NCBI GenBank assembly: GCA_033032865.1
Contig: JAWHQI010000013.1
Location: 1,798,001 to 1,862,000, forward strand
Direction: 5' to 3'
From: Dactylorhiza incarnata
Taxonomy: Eukaryota > Streptophyta > Magnoliopsida > Asparagales > Orchidaceae
Length of the DNA: 64,000 nucleotides
The notes under the pieces were generated by a model. It made no database searches. It worked only from the letters and a program-made list of their open reading frames with translations, and had not been told where the DNA came from. Both the position numbers and the translations under genes were made by a program. This document shows, piece after piece, positions 21,741 through 31,801 of the stretch (within the stretch, counting starts at the first letter, position 1; every line of letters starts with the position of its first letter).

Positions 21741-23625
21741 TTACTCAGGAGGGGTAGGAGGAGTCTTTCTCTTTCTCTTGAATACTACTGTTTTAGGAGA
21801 GGGGGGTTTCTCCTTCTCAGTTGCAGGAAGTTCACCTAGCTCCCCTTGAGCAGATTGCTCCCCCTGGGATAGAACTTCCTTTGATCCTTCTACTTCTTCA
21901 ATTTCTTTATCATCTTCAGCTCCAGCTGTATCTGGCTCCTTAGCTCCTACTTCAGCCAACACAGCATCTGGCTGTCCTTTTTCATTTTCAGCTTCATTCA
22001 TAACAGTATCCAGCTCCCCCTGAGTTTCAGTTTCTTTATTTTTCTTACCATCTGCCACATTTTCCTTTTCAGCTTCATTGTCTGCTCTGCTTGCCTCCCC
22101 TTGTAATAGTACCAGTTGATTTGCAGCCTCTCTTGCTATACTAAGTACCTCTATTGTTTGTTCTTCAGAGTGTAGCTCAGGTACAACTTCATTTCCAATT
22201 GTCTTGAGAAGTCCAAGACTATCATCTTTTGATGGAGGAGGGGACTTGTGAGAGAGAGATTTAGGATTTGAGAGCTGCACTTCATCTAGATTCTCCTCCT
22301 TCTTGACCTTCCTGGCCAGGGAGGTTAAGAAAGATCTGGTCACTCTAGAGGAAGAGAGAGAGGTCTTCAGATTTTGCACAGAGGCACTGACCCCATCTAT
22401 TTGGGTGTGCATGTGAAGGATGGAGGAATGAATCTGGGAGCAGTGCTCATCCATCATTGCTTGGAATGTTTGAGCTGCTGATGCAATGCACTGAGTAAGG
22501 AGAGCTTCAGTGGATGCAGATGGTTCATGTTGTGGTTGGTGATGAGGAGAGAGTGGTGGAGGAGGTGATGAGGGTGGAGAAAGGTTAGTTGATGTATGAG
22601 GTATTGGTGATAATGGAGGTAAAGAGGATGAGAAAGTATGAGGAGGAGGAGATGGAGAAACTGCTGTTTGAAGAGCAGGTGTTTGAGAAGAGGTAGGTAG
22701 AGTAGGAGTTGTAAGGGTGGTAGAGACTATTGGAGTGGATGATGGTGGTAGAGAAGGATTGTCTCTTTGAGGAGGAGGAGGAGGAGGAGATGGATGAACA
22801 AGAGAGTTAGGAGGAGAGGGAGTCCTTTCAGGAATGGAACCAGGCTTAGGGATTTGCCTGGTCCACTTGGAGAATAAAGCTATTGACATTCTTTTCCTTG
22901 GAGGAATGGGGATTCCTTTTGACCTACAGAAGTCAGGGAAGGAGTGGAAGAGTACTTGACTCATAATCCTCATATATGCATTTTCTTTGTGTGAGTATTT
23001 GGAGCCTATCATCTTGAGCAAGCATGTGGCCCAGTCCACCTTCTTCTTCAGCACAAGGGCCCCCATGATGTTCAGTTCCTGCTTGGGTACTGCATCATGG
23101 GCTGAAATTTTGTATAGTAGTATCTTTCCTACTACATCTGCTAGCAGTCTGTACTCCTCAGAAAAGTCTATTTTCTTTAGATGGATTGGTTTATCCTTTG
23201 AAAACTTCATGGTGGTTAGCAGATGCTTGATTTCATCAGGTGTGAGGTCTATAGATTCATCACCTAATAAGGGAATGATGAAGACTTATGAGGTTACTCT
23301 TTAGAAATTGATTTCCTTTCCCTATTTTATTTGAACAAAGATAATATTAGGATATACCTGATGGAAGATCAAAGGTGATCCTAATATGTTCTGCAGAGAT
23401 TGAGACTGGTGTCTCATAGATTGTTCCCTGGATTTCTCCTTGTTCAGATATCTGAACATGAGTCATCAGCTCTGTGAGCTCTGTTTCTAGGAGCTTGCAT
23501 CTTGTGGAGATGAGTTTGTCCAATCCAGCTTCAGTGAAGAGAGCTATGATGTTCTTATAATTTTCTGCAGCGGCTTGGAAGGAGTCGAGGTCAATGTCGA
23601 AACCAGAGTTTATCTTGGGATCCAT
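21741..23625 (-). CDS. Intron-containing ORF in the pol position of element C
   Basis: Exon 1 is 23625-23358 and exon 2 is 23263-21741. They join across a 94-nt GT-AG intron, and the phases match exactly (a Gly codon is split). The product is about 595 residues. The N-terminus reads MDPKINSGFDIDLDSF. The central part (ADVVGKILLYKISAHDAV, LVLKKKVDWATCLLKMI, YMRIMSQVLFHSFPDF) resembles plant proteins annotated as 'putative plant transposon protein'; I am not certain of that family. A long Pro/Ser-rich linker follows, with runs such as PSPPPPPPQ, then a coiled segment (MMDEHCSQIHSSILHMHTQIDGV), an acidic Glu-rich region and a basic C-terminus (KTVVFKRKRKTPPTPPE) like a nuclear signal. No copia enzyme domain is present. 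It is uninterrupted, unlike the nearby old polyproteins. Confidence 0.7.
23264..23357 (-). other. Predicted 94-nt GT-AG intron in the element C ORF
   Basis: On the minus strand the donor is CATCAG|GTATATCC and the acceptor is CCCTTATTAG|GTGATG. The intron is AT-rich, has stops in all useful frames and restores one open frame across both exons. No transcript evidence is available here. Confidence 0.65.
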
Positions 23626-24064
23626 TTTAGGTCGGTGAAAGAGAGGAGGAAATGGCTGGACTAAGAAGCAAGAAGGATGAAGAATGCAGAGTAGTGAACG
23701 CTTCTAACTGAAGAGTCTTTTTAAGTCAGGTGAAGTGTCAAAACGGGACTCAATTCGAGGCCTCTTCAGTACTTCAGTGGATGTGACCGAAAATATTTTA
23801 GCATTGCCGCTCGTTTTTATGAAGTCGACGTTACGTCGAGTGGAATTCGACGTAAGCATCGATACAGCCCGCGTTAATATGCTAGGGTTTCGTATCGACG
23901 TATGTGTCGATTGTAATCGACGTATGCGTCGATTTCACTTATTGAGTTGAGTCATCGACGGTGCATCGATTAGAAGTCGACGTGACTTTTGATTTTCCTG
24001 AAGAATTTTAGGTGTTTATTTCTTTTTATCTCTTCCTAGTTCTAAGTCAGTCTTGGACTAATTC
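23626..24064 (-). other. Spacer between the two genes of element C, with CGTCGA pairs
   Basis: No gene is seen. At 23823-23985 there are at least eight TCGACG or CGTCGA units, including TCGACGTTACGTCGA and TCGACGTATGCGTCGA. They match the LTR cluster in form. The stretch lies just upstream of the second gene and could hold an internal promoter; this is inference. Confidence 0.5.
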
Positions 24065-26402
24065 TTACAGATAGTTTGATTGGTTGTGCCAACATTGTTT
24101 GGCAAGGTGGCCAGTTTTGTTACATATATGGCACTTGATTATCTTATTCTTATGATAATTTGAGTTTAGAGAAGGATAGAAGGGTTGATTAGGATAAAAA
24201 GTTTGATTAGGATGGGAATTTTGGTTACCAGGTTTAGGGTAGAAATTTTGGTTAGGATATGGGTGTTGATTAGGATGGAAATCATGATTAGGATGAATGG
24301 ATCCTGAATGGGTATTATAGAAGGTTTTTGGAGGATAGGCATTTAAGTTGCTCTGAATTTTTGTGCGTCGATATCTATTCGACGCATGTTGATAGTTGCT
24401 TCGATTAATATTTGGCGCTTGCTCCTGATAGCGTTGATCTGATATCGACGCATGGAAAAAGTTGCGTCAATTGGAAGTCGACGTACTTTTAATCAAGCGT
24501 CGAGTAGAGGTCGAGGAATCTGAGAGGTTGTGTTGAGTAAAAGTTGACGCACTATCATTCATGCGTCGATATAAAGTCGACGCAGCTGTATCTTCATACA
24601 TTTTCTTTTTCCCTTTTTTCTGATTTTGCTCTTTTATGTATTGTTTCTTTTGGCTTAGTTGCTTCTTCAGATGAAGTTTGAGAGTCATCAGCTGAATAAT
24701 ATAATGTTTCATCAAATTGTTTTATTTCCTTGAGGGAATCTTCTTCCTTATTTAGTAAGTCTTTCTCTTGGTTTGATTTGATGGGTTTGGTGAATTTTAC
24801 AGGGATCATCCAAGCAGGTTTGTTGGATGGAATTTGGCTAGTTGAGGGATCAGCCCCTAGACCAAGATTTTTATGTCTCCTTGTTTGTTGTTCAGTGATT
24901 TCCTTGAGAGTTTGGCTTCTCATGTTTATTGATTCTTCAAAGGCTTTTGCCTGGGATACCTTATCCTTAAGGAGCTGGTTTTCTATTCTAGCCCTTTCTA
25001 CTTCCTTTTCTATGATGTTAGCCCTTACTTCATAATTTTTAGAGCATTTAACCTCCCTATTTCTCTGGTTTTTAGCCATATTAATTTGATCTTTTAGATC
25101 ATTAATTTCTTGTGTAGCTTTTAGTTGATCTAGACACATTCCCGTAAAATCATTTCTGAAATTATTACTTTGAAAATCTATTTCATCAAAAATGTTTACC
25201 TCATCCTCATCCTCAGATTCCTCTATGAGAATGAGGCTATTTTCTCTTTCATCTTCAGAAGATATGCTTTCTTCTGATCCTGTCTCACTCCATGAGTTGG
25301 TACCATCATCTTTCTTTGAGCCTTCAAATGCCATTAAGCATAGGTCTTCTTGCTTAGGCTCTTCATTGTCACTCTTAGAAGAGGAGCTGTCCTCAGAGTC
25401 TGTATCACTCCAGGCTTCTGCTATAAAACCTCTTTCTTTCTTCTTCCCCTTTTTCTTGAGATCTCTCTTTTTCAGATCTTTCTTTGTCTCAGCATTTTCT
25501 GGACATTCTGGGGCAATATGTCCAGGTTTCCTACAAGAATAACAAATAATTTCTTTAGTAGGAGTTTTGTCATACCTTGGTTTTGACTCACTCCTTCTTG
25601 ATCCATCTGTCCTGACCCATTTCTTGAATTTTCTGGCCAGGAAACTGAATAGTTCTTCTTCAGTGATAGAGCTTCCTTCTTCTGTTGCTTTTAATGTAAT
25701 GTTCCTGTCTTTTGAAGAAGTTGGGGTGTTTTCTCTTCTCTTCTTCTCTTCTCTAGTTATCAGCAGTTGCTCAGAGGATCTGAGTTTTCCTAAGAGAGCA
25801 TCTGTTGAAATTTCCCTTTGTCCTCTTGTGTCTCTTATTGCCCATATCCTTGAGTCCCATGAGCTTGGGAGACTCATCAGCAATTTGTCATTGATCTCTG
25901 TAAGAGAGATCTCTCTATCTAAGTCCCTTAGTTGGTTGATGATCAGACTGAATCTGTCATACATCTCAGAGATGCTTTCTTCATTCTTCTTTTGGAAGTT
26001 CTCATATTGAGAGATCAATAGAGCCTTCCTATCTTTTCTTTCATCAGCACTTCCTTCTACCATCTTTATGAGAGCCTTCCAAATTTCTTTGGCTGATTCA
26101 CAATCAACAACCCTTTGAAAGATTTCATCAGAGAGGGTTGAGACCACAATTTTTAAAGCTTTTGCATCACATGTTCCTGCCTTTTTCTCTTCAATTGTCC
26201 ACTCAGCCTTTGGGACAATTGTTTGAGTCACTTCACCACTTGAGTCTTTTCAATAAGGCTTGGGAGGACCTGTCAAGATAACATTAAATAAATTTTCATC
26301 AATAGAATTCATATAAATCCTAATTCTTGTTTTCCAAACTGCAAACTTTTCAAGATTGCACATTGGTGGTCTGGTGGAAGCATAATCTTTGATTTGTGCC
26401 AT
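24065..26402 (-). pseudogene. SIRE-like Gag of element C
   Basis: The minus-strand frame begins MAQIKDYASTRPPMC at 26402. An in-frame TGA at 26252-26250 follows PPKPY. The UBN2-type gag core then reads IVPKAEWTIEEKKAGTCDAK, EIWKALIKMVEGS, QYENFQKKNEESISEMYDRF and ISLTEINDKLLMSLPSSWD. A zinc knuckle (CYSCRKPGHIAPEC) is followed by a Lys-rich stretch, an acidic Ser/Glu domain and a coiled coil. Near 24600 the frame shifts in an A-rich run. The continued frame passes a TGA at about 24466, then an Asn/Pro/His/Gln repeat (HPNQ-type units at 24190-24290), and ends with a second knuckle, CHICNKTGHLAKQC, at about 24105-24150. Two knuckles in one Gag are unusual. The lesions make this copy defective. 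Confidence 0.8.
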
Positions 26403-26490
26403 GTGAAAAATAATTGTTAGAAAAATATATATATATATAAATAAGAGGTAGGACCTTTTTGATCAAGGAGTTAACCTTTTTAGATCAACC

Positions 26491-26504
26491 TGGCTCTGAT
26501 ACCA
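26491..26504 (-). other. Primer-binding site of element C (iMet)
   Basis: On the minus strand TGGTATCAGAGCCA lies two bases after the 5' LTR end. It matches the complement of the initiator tRNA-Met 3' end. Confidence 0.85.
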
Positions 26505-26506
26505 AT

Positions 26507-27849
26507 TGAAAGTGCACAGTTAACCTCACTAGAATTCTCTAGAGGGGGGGGGGGGGGGTGAATAGAGATTTAAAATATTTTTGTGCAAAGTTAATAATTA
26601 TATATATATAGGTGTAGTGATCACAGATTGGAGCTTCCCACACACCAACAAGAATTAAACAAGTAAAGAAAATAAATGCAAGAAGAAAAATCTCAGCACA
26701 ACACAAAGAAATATAGTGGTTCCCCAAACTTTGGGTAGTCCACTCTTCTACCCCCTTGGTAGGAAATTCACTATCTTGCACTGAGTCTTTTGATAAGGAG
26801 ACTCTTAGAACCACCCTGAGTCTTTTGATAAGGAGACTCTTAGAACCAACTGAGTCTTTTGAAAAGGAGACTCTTAGAACCAGTACAACTAAATTTTTTG
26901 AAGAGAGATTCTAAAAACTCTTTTACAGTATGTGAAAGTGAAAATAACAAAAAGGAGAAGAAGTATTTAAGACAAGAAAGAATCTTCTTCCTAGCAAGAA
27001 GATTGGAAGCACAAGAATTAGTGAATAAAATCTCTCTTCTATAATGAGAAGGAGATTGTAGGCCTTTTCTCTCTTTTGTGAGAGCTATCAGAGTTTGCAG
27101 CAGTATGGCTTCAGAGTGAGAAGGAGAAGGAAGCTTGATCTTTGCTGCAGCACTATCTCTCAATTTTCTTTTTTCACTTGGGAGCTCTTCCTCTTTTTTA
27201 AATGTAAAAATGGTGGATCACTTCTCTGTTGCTCTCTGCTGACCACCTTGTTATTTATAGCTCTGTTCATTAAAATAACACTATAGGAGAGTAATCAATC
27301 AGCAGGCACAGTATTAGAAAGAAGGAGAAATTTCCATAACAATTATATCCATAGAAGGAAAGTATTCATTCTGATTTCAAATAGTGTCCAATATGGATTT
27401 AATCAAATTAGCCAAGAATTCATTAGAGGAAATAATAATTCAGAACGGCTATAAAGAATAATTTGATTCCATATAAATCAGATCTTATGAAAGAAGGAAA
27501 GAGATCTGGCGATTTTTGAATTAATCATAGAAATCGACGTGCGTCGATTACTATTCGACGTAAGCGTTGAATTCGTCCTGGCAGAACGTCGAGAGGAGAA
27601 TAAGGAAGGTGCGTTGACTAAGGTGCGTCGACTTCTCAAGATACATCGACTAGAAGTCAGAGCTACGTCGGCATAGGATACGTCGAATTCTGCTTAGAGC
27701 TACTTCGACTCATTCTGATAGAAACGTTGACTTTATTTCGACGTTGCGTCGAATACTATTCGACGCATATTTACTTAACCTTGATTTTCCTTTCATAGAA
27801 TTCATATTCAACTCATTTTCAGTGGTTAAGAGAAATCATTTTCCCAACA
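26507..27849 (-). repeat. 5' LTR of element C
   Basis: This is the same sequence as 20192-21529 with about 30 substitutions by eye. The G-run at 26544-26558 is fifteen long. The right end TTTCCCAACA meets the second GACGT target copy at 27850. Confidence 0.88.
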
Positions 27850-28644
27850 GACGTGTTCTTCATCTTTGGTGCGCTTCCCGTGGATCTTGACGGAAGGCGA
27901 TCATTTCTTGTGGATCCAACATCTCGGATCTACTTTTCCGAGAGGGGTAACGAAAATTACAACTCAAGAGATCTTCCTTTCTTTGATAGCCTTGTGGTGG
28001 ACAATTGTTGCGTGGATTTTTGAAGCTTTAATTATCGCGGTAATTTTTATAATCGATCTGTCAGATCTTATGAAAGAAGGAAAGAGATCTGGCGATTTTT
28101 GAATTAATCATAGAAATCGACGTGCGTCGATTACTATTCGACGTAAGCGTCGAATTCGTCCTGGCAGAACGTCGAGAAGAGAATAAGGAAGGTGCGTTGA
28201 CTAAGGTGCGTCGACTTCTCAAGATACGTCGACTAGAAGTCAGAGCTACATCGACATAGGATACGTCGAATTCTGCTTAGAGCTACTTCGACTCATTCTG
28301 ATAGAAACGTCGACTTTATTTCGACGTTGCGTCGAATACTATTCGACGCATATTTACTTAACCTTGATTTTCCTTTCATAGAATTCATATTCAACTCATT
28401 TTCAGGGGTTAAGAGAAATCATTTTCCCAACAGACGTGTTCTTCATCTTTGGTGCGCTTCCCGTGGATCTTGACGGAAGGCGATCATTTCTTATGGATCC
28501 AACATCTCGGATCTACTTTTCCGAGAGGGGTAACGAAAATTACTACTCAAGAGATCTTCCTTTCTTTGATAGCCTTGTGGTGGACAATTGTTGCGTGGAT
28601 TTTCGAAGCTTTAATTATCGCGGTAATTTTTATAATCGATCTGT
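27479..28644. repeat. 583-bp tandem duplication across the C/A junction
   Basis: Copy 1 is 27479-28061 and copy 2 is 28062-28644. Each unit holds the last ~370 bp of the 5' LTR of C and the first ~210 bp of the flanking chromovirus A LTR. The new junction at 28055-28067 reads GATCTGTCAGATC, a perfect inverted repeat around one base. The copies differ at about ten positions, mostly transitions, so the event is not an immediate assembly echo. Only copy 1 is attached to the full element C. Confidence 0.85.
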
Positions 28645-29000
28645 GGTTTTTGTTTGGTTTTTCGATAACTCTCGAGAGGATTGGCGACCCTCGCTATTTT
28701 TCTAGTTGGGATAGATCCTACCACTTTCGAATCGTGCTTTTCTTTGGCGGATCTGTTTTGGTACAACTCCAAGCTCGTCAGAATCAATATTATTCCTTTT
28801 AGCCAGAGCGGATTTTGGCCTATAGCCATTCTCTGAACCAAGTGCGGTGTGTCTACCCATACGTTAGCGCGAAAGATAAATAAAAATAATTTGCGACTAC
28901 TGCGTTTCGTTAGCGTGTGGTAAAGAGGGCGTAGAACGTAACGAGAGTCGTTATTTCGTCATCCGTGTAGGATCGATTTGGTCGGGCCTACATCAGTGAT

Positions 29001-29680
29001 GACCACAACCCGAGTCCACGACCCTATCATATTGATAGTTGATAGAAGCTAAAGCTCGAACACAAGTGCCCGTCATGAAAGCTCCATCATTCCACCTATC
29101 TCCTGCATTGGACTCAACCTCTTCTTTTACAGCAGTATGCCCTGGCTGAAGATTGACTCTACAATCTCTCTTGAAGTGACCAAGCTGATTGCATCTATAG
29201 CACCTTTGCCCTTCCTTCTTATTCCCATCATGCTTAGGAGTGTTACTTCTCTCTTGCTGAGATGAAGTTGAAGGTCCATCGCTGACAAATGAATTCTTCT
29301 TCTTGTCCCATCTCTTCTTCTTGCCCGAATATAGAACTTCGATTTCTCCTCCAAAGATAGATATCCCAGCCATTTGATTTGCCAAGCTCTCTTGCAAAGC
29401 CAGCAAGTTCTCCAACTCAAGCAACGATGGTTGATTTGCCCAACCTTGAACATAAGTGACAAAGACCACATACTCCCTCCGCAAGCCGCGAATTATGTGC
29501 CTCTTCAACCTCGCTTCTGAGATTGGTTCATCCGGTTCCAAAGTTGATATCTCTGCGCACAGGTTCTTCTTCTTCAATAAGAATGTTGAGATAGAAAAAT
29601 CTCGAGGAGTTGCTTTCGCCAATTCATTTTCAAGAAACTGTAGCTGAGCTACGTTCTTCTAGTTGAACAAGCCATCCAAG
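29001..29680 (-). pseudogene. Copia D gag, C-terminal part, to the protease active site
   Basis: The minus-strand product covers the gag region from LENELAKATPRDFSIS and LKRHIIRGLRREYVVFVTYVQGW, through a basic region, to a zinc knuckle C-x2-C-x4-H-x4-C (CYRCNQLGHFKRDC). It ends at VVDSGCGHH, the copia protease active site, where chromovirus A is inserted. An in-frame stop lies near 29660 in the part joining to the upstream gag. It pairs with 5713-6266, which holds the rest of the protease region. Confidence 0.85.
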
Positions 29681-30829
29681 TGTTGAATTTTTTGAAGTGT
29701 AAGTGGAGGTCGGCCGGTCTGGGCATCAGACCGGGCGGCCTGGTAAAAATTCGGAGATCTGGCGGTCTGGTATGGAGACCTTGTAGGTTGTCTTCCCGCA
29801 GTGGACTGTCGGTTAGCCAGTGGCAGATTGCTTTGATTCGTCAACCATCTGGGGTCAACTATCTGGTTGTAACCGGGCGGTTAGCATCCATGGTTACTTC
29901 TAGATGTTATGATCTGGATGACTATTTGCTCGCGGGATGGCAGGTGTCTACTGGTATTGCTTGAGTTTTGTGAGTAGTCCACGCGACTTATTCTTAAGTC
30001 GACGATCTGTTCTGCAGGGTTAACTCAGCAAGCCGCGCGAATTGTTTGCTACCCGCTGCTGATATGAGCGGTTATCCTATCGCTTAGGCGATGACCGCAC
30101 TCCTCATCTCTACTATAAATAGGACCTCCGCCGGAGCTAAGAAAAGATGTGGACAGTAAGAGAGAGCTTGTGAGTTTGTGGTGCTGATAGATTTTTCTGT
30201 TCGCGCGATTTAAGACTTACCTTTGCTATGTTCACAGGTTGTGCGACTTGCTTATGGTTCTAATTTGTTCAGAGGAGAATGCAACGGATAAATCGGTAGC
30301 AGTCAGCGACAGGTAGCAGCAAGAGGTAGCGGTTAACGACAAGGCAGGTTCTCTTCAGCTCAGTTCTAGCTTTCAAAAAACTTTAGACCGCGGCGGTTAG
30401 ACGGTTTGCCTTTGCTAATCTGTTACTTCTATTCAGTTCTTCAGCGTCTTGTTCGCGGTTAGAAGAGGCCAAGTGACTGTGGTCAGGCGAGCTTGCTTGG
30501 GCAGATAGAGTGAGCATTGGAATAATAGGTAGTCCGCGTGTTGAGTTGCGGTATGGAGACTTGGCGGTTTGCGTGGAAAACCTTATTAGTCGGGCGGTTT
30601 GGCAGGTTCATGTTGTAAACCGCTAGCTTCTTGTAGTTGGTTTTCTTCTCTCCTCATCATTGTGTGTACTGATAAATCATGTCTCGCAATATATGTCTCG
30701 AACTTTACAAAAGATAGTTGATACAAGATTTTTCTTGTTCCTTCATTGTCTCTGGTTTCTGGTGCCTTGTATGGTTGAAGTGTTCCTGCGACCTGGTTCC
30801 CATTTTTTCGCTTATTAAAAATTTCAACA
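29681..30829 (+). mobile_element. Solo LTR G of the D/F copia family
   Basis: It begins TGTTGAATTTTTTGAAG and ends AAAATTTCAACA, in opposite orientation to D. The flanks are CCAAG (29676-29680) and CTAAG (30830-30834), a 5-bp target copy with one mutation. There is no internal coding sequence, so two LTRs have recombined to one. AGACCGG/GCGGTCT-type motifs are frequent, as in the LTRs of D and F. It interrupts the gag of D at a conserved WTSLDGLFN-like position. Confidence 0.8.
30114..30121 (+). promoter_or_regulatory. TATA box of solo LTR G
   Basis: CTACTATAAATAGGACC matches the TATA context of the D and F LTRs. A solo LTR of this kind can act as a promoter or enhancer; no adjacent gene is present. 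Confidence 0.5.
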
Positions 30830-31139
30830 CTAAGGCTGTCTAAATCTCAGCAGCTTACCTACATCCATTGATATGGTAAAATAGCTCCAGAATGATGGCT
30901 CGCTTGAGAGTCAACTCTGTCTTTGCATTTGTTCTCTTCCAAGCCTTCACGAGCTCAGCATTCCCCTCAGCAGGAACAATAGCTTGTCTTGCATCTCCTC
31001 CGGCTACCTCCCATGAATCTTTGCCAAGAAGATAGTTCTCCATGCATGACTTCCACTTCTTGAAGTTAGTCTGCGTAAGGAGCTCAATTCTAAGACCTCT
31101 TGTATAACCTCCTTCCATTGCTATCACACTGGTTAACAA
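30830..31139 (-). pseudogene. Copia D gag, N-terminal part
   Basis: The likely start is the Met at about 31118 (MEGGYTRGLRIELL), because element F has the equivalent start. The sequence continues FKKWKSCMENYLLG and LTLKRAIILELFYHI. Stops replace conserved residues at the solo LTR side (for example Trp in AAEIW). It belongs with 29001-29680 on the other side of G. Gag would form the particle. Confidence 0.75.
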
Positions 31140-31185
31140 CCTTCAGAGACTAAAGTAGGATTCTGTGGCTGATCACTGCTTCAAA

Positions 31186-31201
31186 CCTGCCTCTGATACC
31201 A
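31186..31201 (-). other. Primer-binding site of copia D (iMet)
   Basis: The minus strand reads TGGTATCAGAGGCAGG immediately after the 5' LTR end at 31202. The same 16 bases occur in element F at 63276-63291. Confidence 0.85.
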
Positions 31202-31801
31202 TGTTAAAGTTTCGGAGATGGATCGAAGACAACAGCGGAAGACTTCAATTCAATTCAAAATAGTTAACAAGTGACAATGAAGGACAAGAGAATCTCAATT
31301 GACTACTATCTTATTACAACGCATTACATACATGGCGAGACATGATTTATAAGAGAAACCTTAGATGAGAAGACAAGCAACACAAGTATCTGGAAGATAG
31401 AAAACTGAGACCGCCTGAACTTAGTAAGATTGACGACTTCCCTGAGACCACGTGAACAGGACTGGTCGCCGACCTGTGAATTGCTAGACCTCTCAAATCT
31501 CAGACCGCATGAACTGCTCTTTATTGCAACTGCTGAAAACAACTGTTCACACTTCTTGATCGCCCAGACAGCACGGTCTCAAGATCACAGAAGTAACCCG
31601 CAAACACTTGATGAAGAACTGCTCACTGCTGCAAGACCGCACTCAAGACCGCTGGCCACTTAAGGACTCCTGATCAACTAAGTTTGCTACAAATAGACCA
31701 AGAACTTCTAAACAAAGACCGCACAGACAGATTGCTGGCGAACTGATTTATTCAAAGCTGGAAAGAAGGAAGAATGCTGACAAAACCTGCTGGCCTCCTA
31801 A
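31202..31801 (-). repeat. Truncated 5' LTR of copia D
   Basis: This matches the 3' LTR from 1911 to about 2510 and then stops at the 5' end of element E. The U3 half, including the TATA box, is missing. It does not resume on the far side of E at 62166, where an oppositely oriented LTR begins instead. Confidence 0.8.

Larger units (their letters stand above)
20192..27849 (-). mobile_element. Non-autonomous Ty1/copia (SIRE-like) element C without pol, minus strand
   Basis: The LTRs at 20192-21529 (3') and 26507-27849 (5') begin TGTTGGGAAAATG and end GTGCACTTTCA on the minus strand. GACGT flanks both sides (20187-20191 and 27850-27854). The interior has an iMet primer site, a large gag, a second gene with a 94-nt intron, and a polypurine tract. 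Protease, integrase, RT and RNase H are absent. I count about 30 differences between the LTRs (roughly 2.4%). The UBN2-type gag and the primer site suggest the SIRE/Maximus branch. Mobility would depend on a relative. Confidence 0.88.
6267..28995 (+). mobile_element. Ty3/gypsy chromovirus A, plus strand, with B and C nested in its 3' LTR
   Basis: Flanking GTGAT duplications at 6262-6266 and 28996-29000 define the insertion into copia D. The 5' LTR is 6267-7451 and the coding region is 7804-12480. The 3' LTR starts at 12524 after a polypurine tract and ends at 28995, split by B, C and a 583-bp duplication. Without the inserts A is about 7.4 kb. The domain order is gag, protease, RT, RNase H, integrase and a C-terminal chromodomain, which identifies a chromovirus. 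Frameshifts and stops make it inactive. Its LTRs are more diverged from each other than those of B or C, which agrees with A being older. Confidence 0.9.
12524..28995 (+). repeat. 3' LTR of chromovirus A, split into several pieces
   Basis: The pieces are 12524-12540, 19579-20191 (after B) and 27850-28995 (after C). The last piece includes a tandem duplication. Each junction is marked by a 5-bp duplication: CCTCC at 12536-12540 and 19579-19583, and GACGT at 20187-20191 and 27850-27854. The pieces join in the same order as the intact 5' LTR. Confidence 0.85.
1911..31801 (-). mobile_element. Ty1/copia element D, minus strand, split by nested insertions
   Basis: Read on the minus strand, D runs from a truncated 5' LTR (31801-31202), through an iMet primer site, gag, protease, integrase, reverse transcriptase and RNase H, to a polypurine tract and a complete 3' LTR (3174-1911). 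The order protease-integrase-RT-RNase H is diagnostic of Ty1/copia. About 6 kb belongs to D itself. The rest is chromovirus A inserted in the protease region, with its own nested B and C, and a solo LTR G inserted in gag. All reading frames carry stops, so D is dead. The 5' LTR lacks its U3 part where element E begins. Confidence 0.85.
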
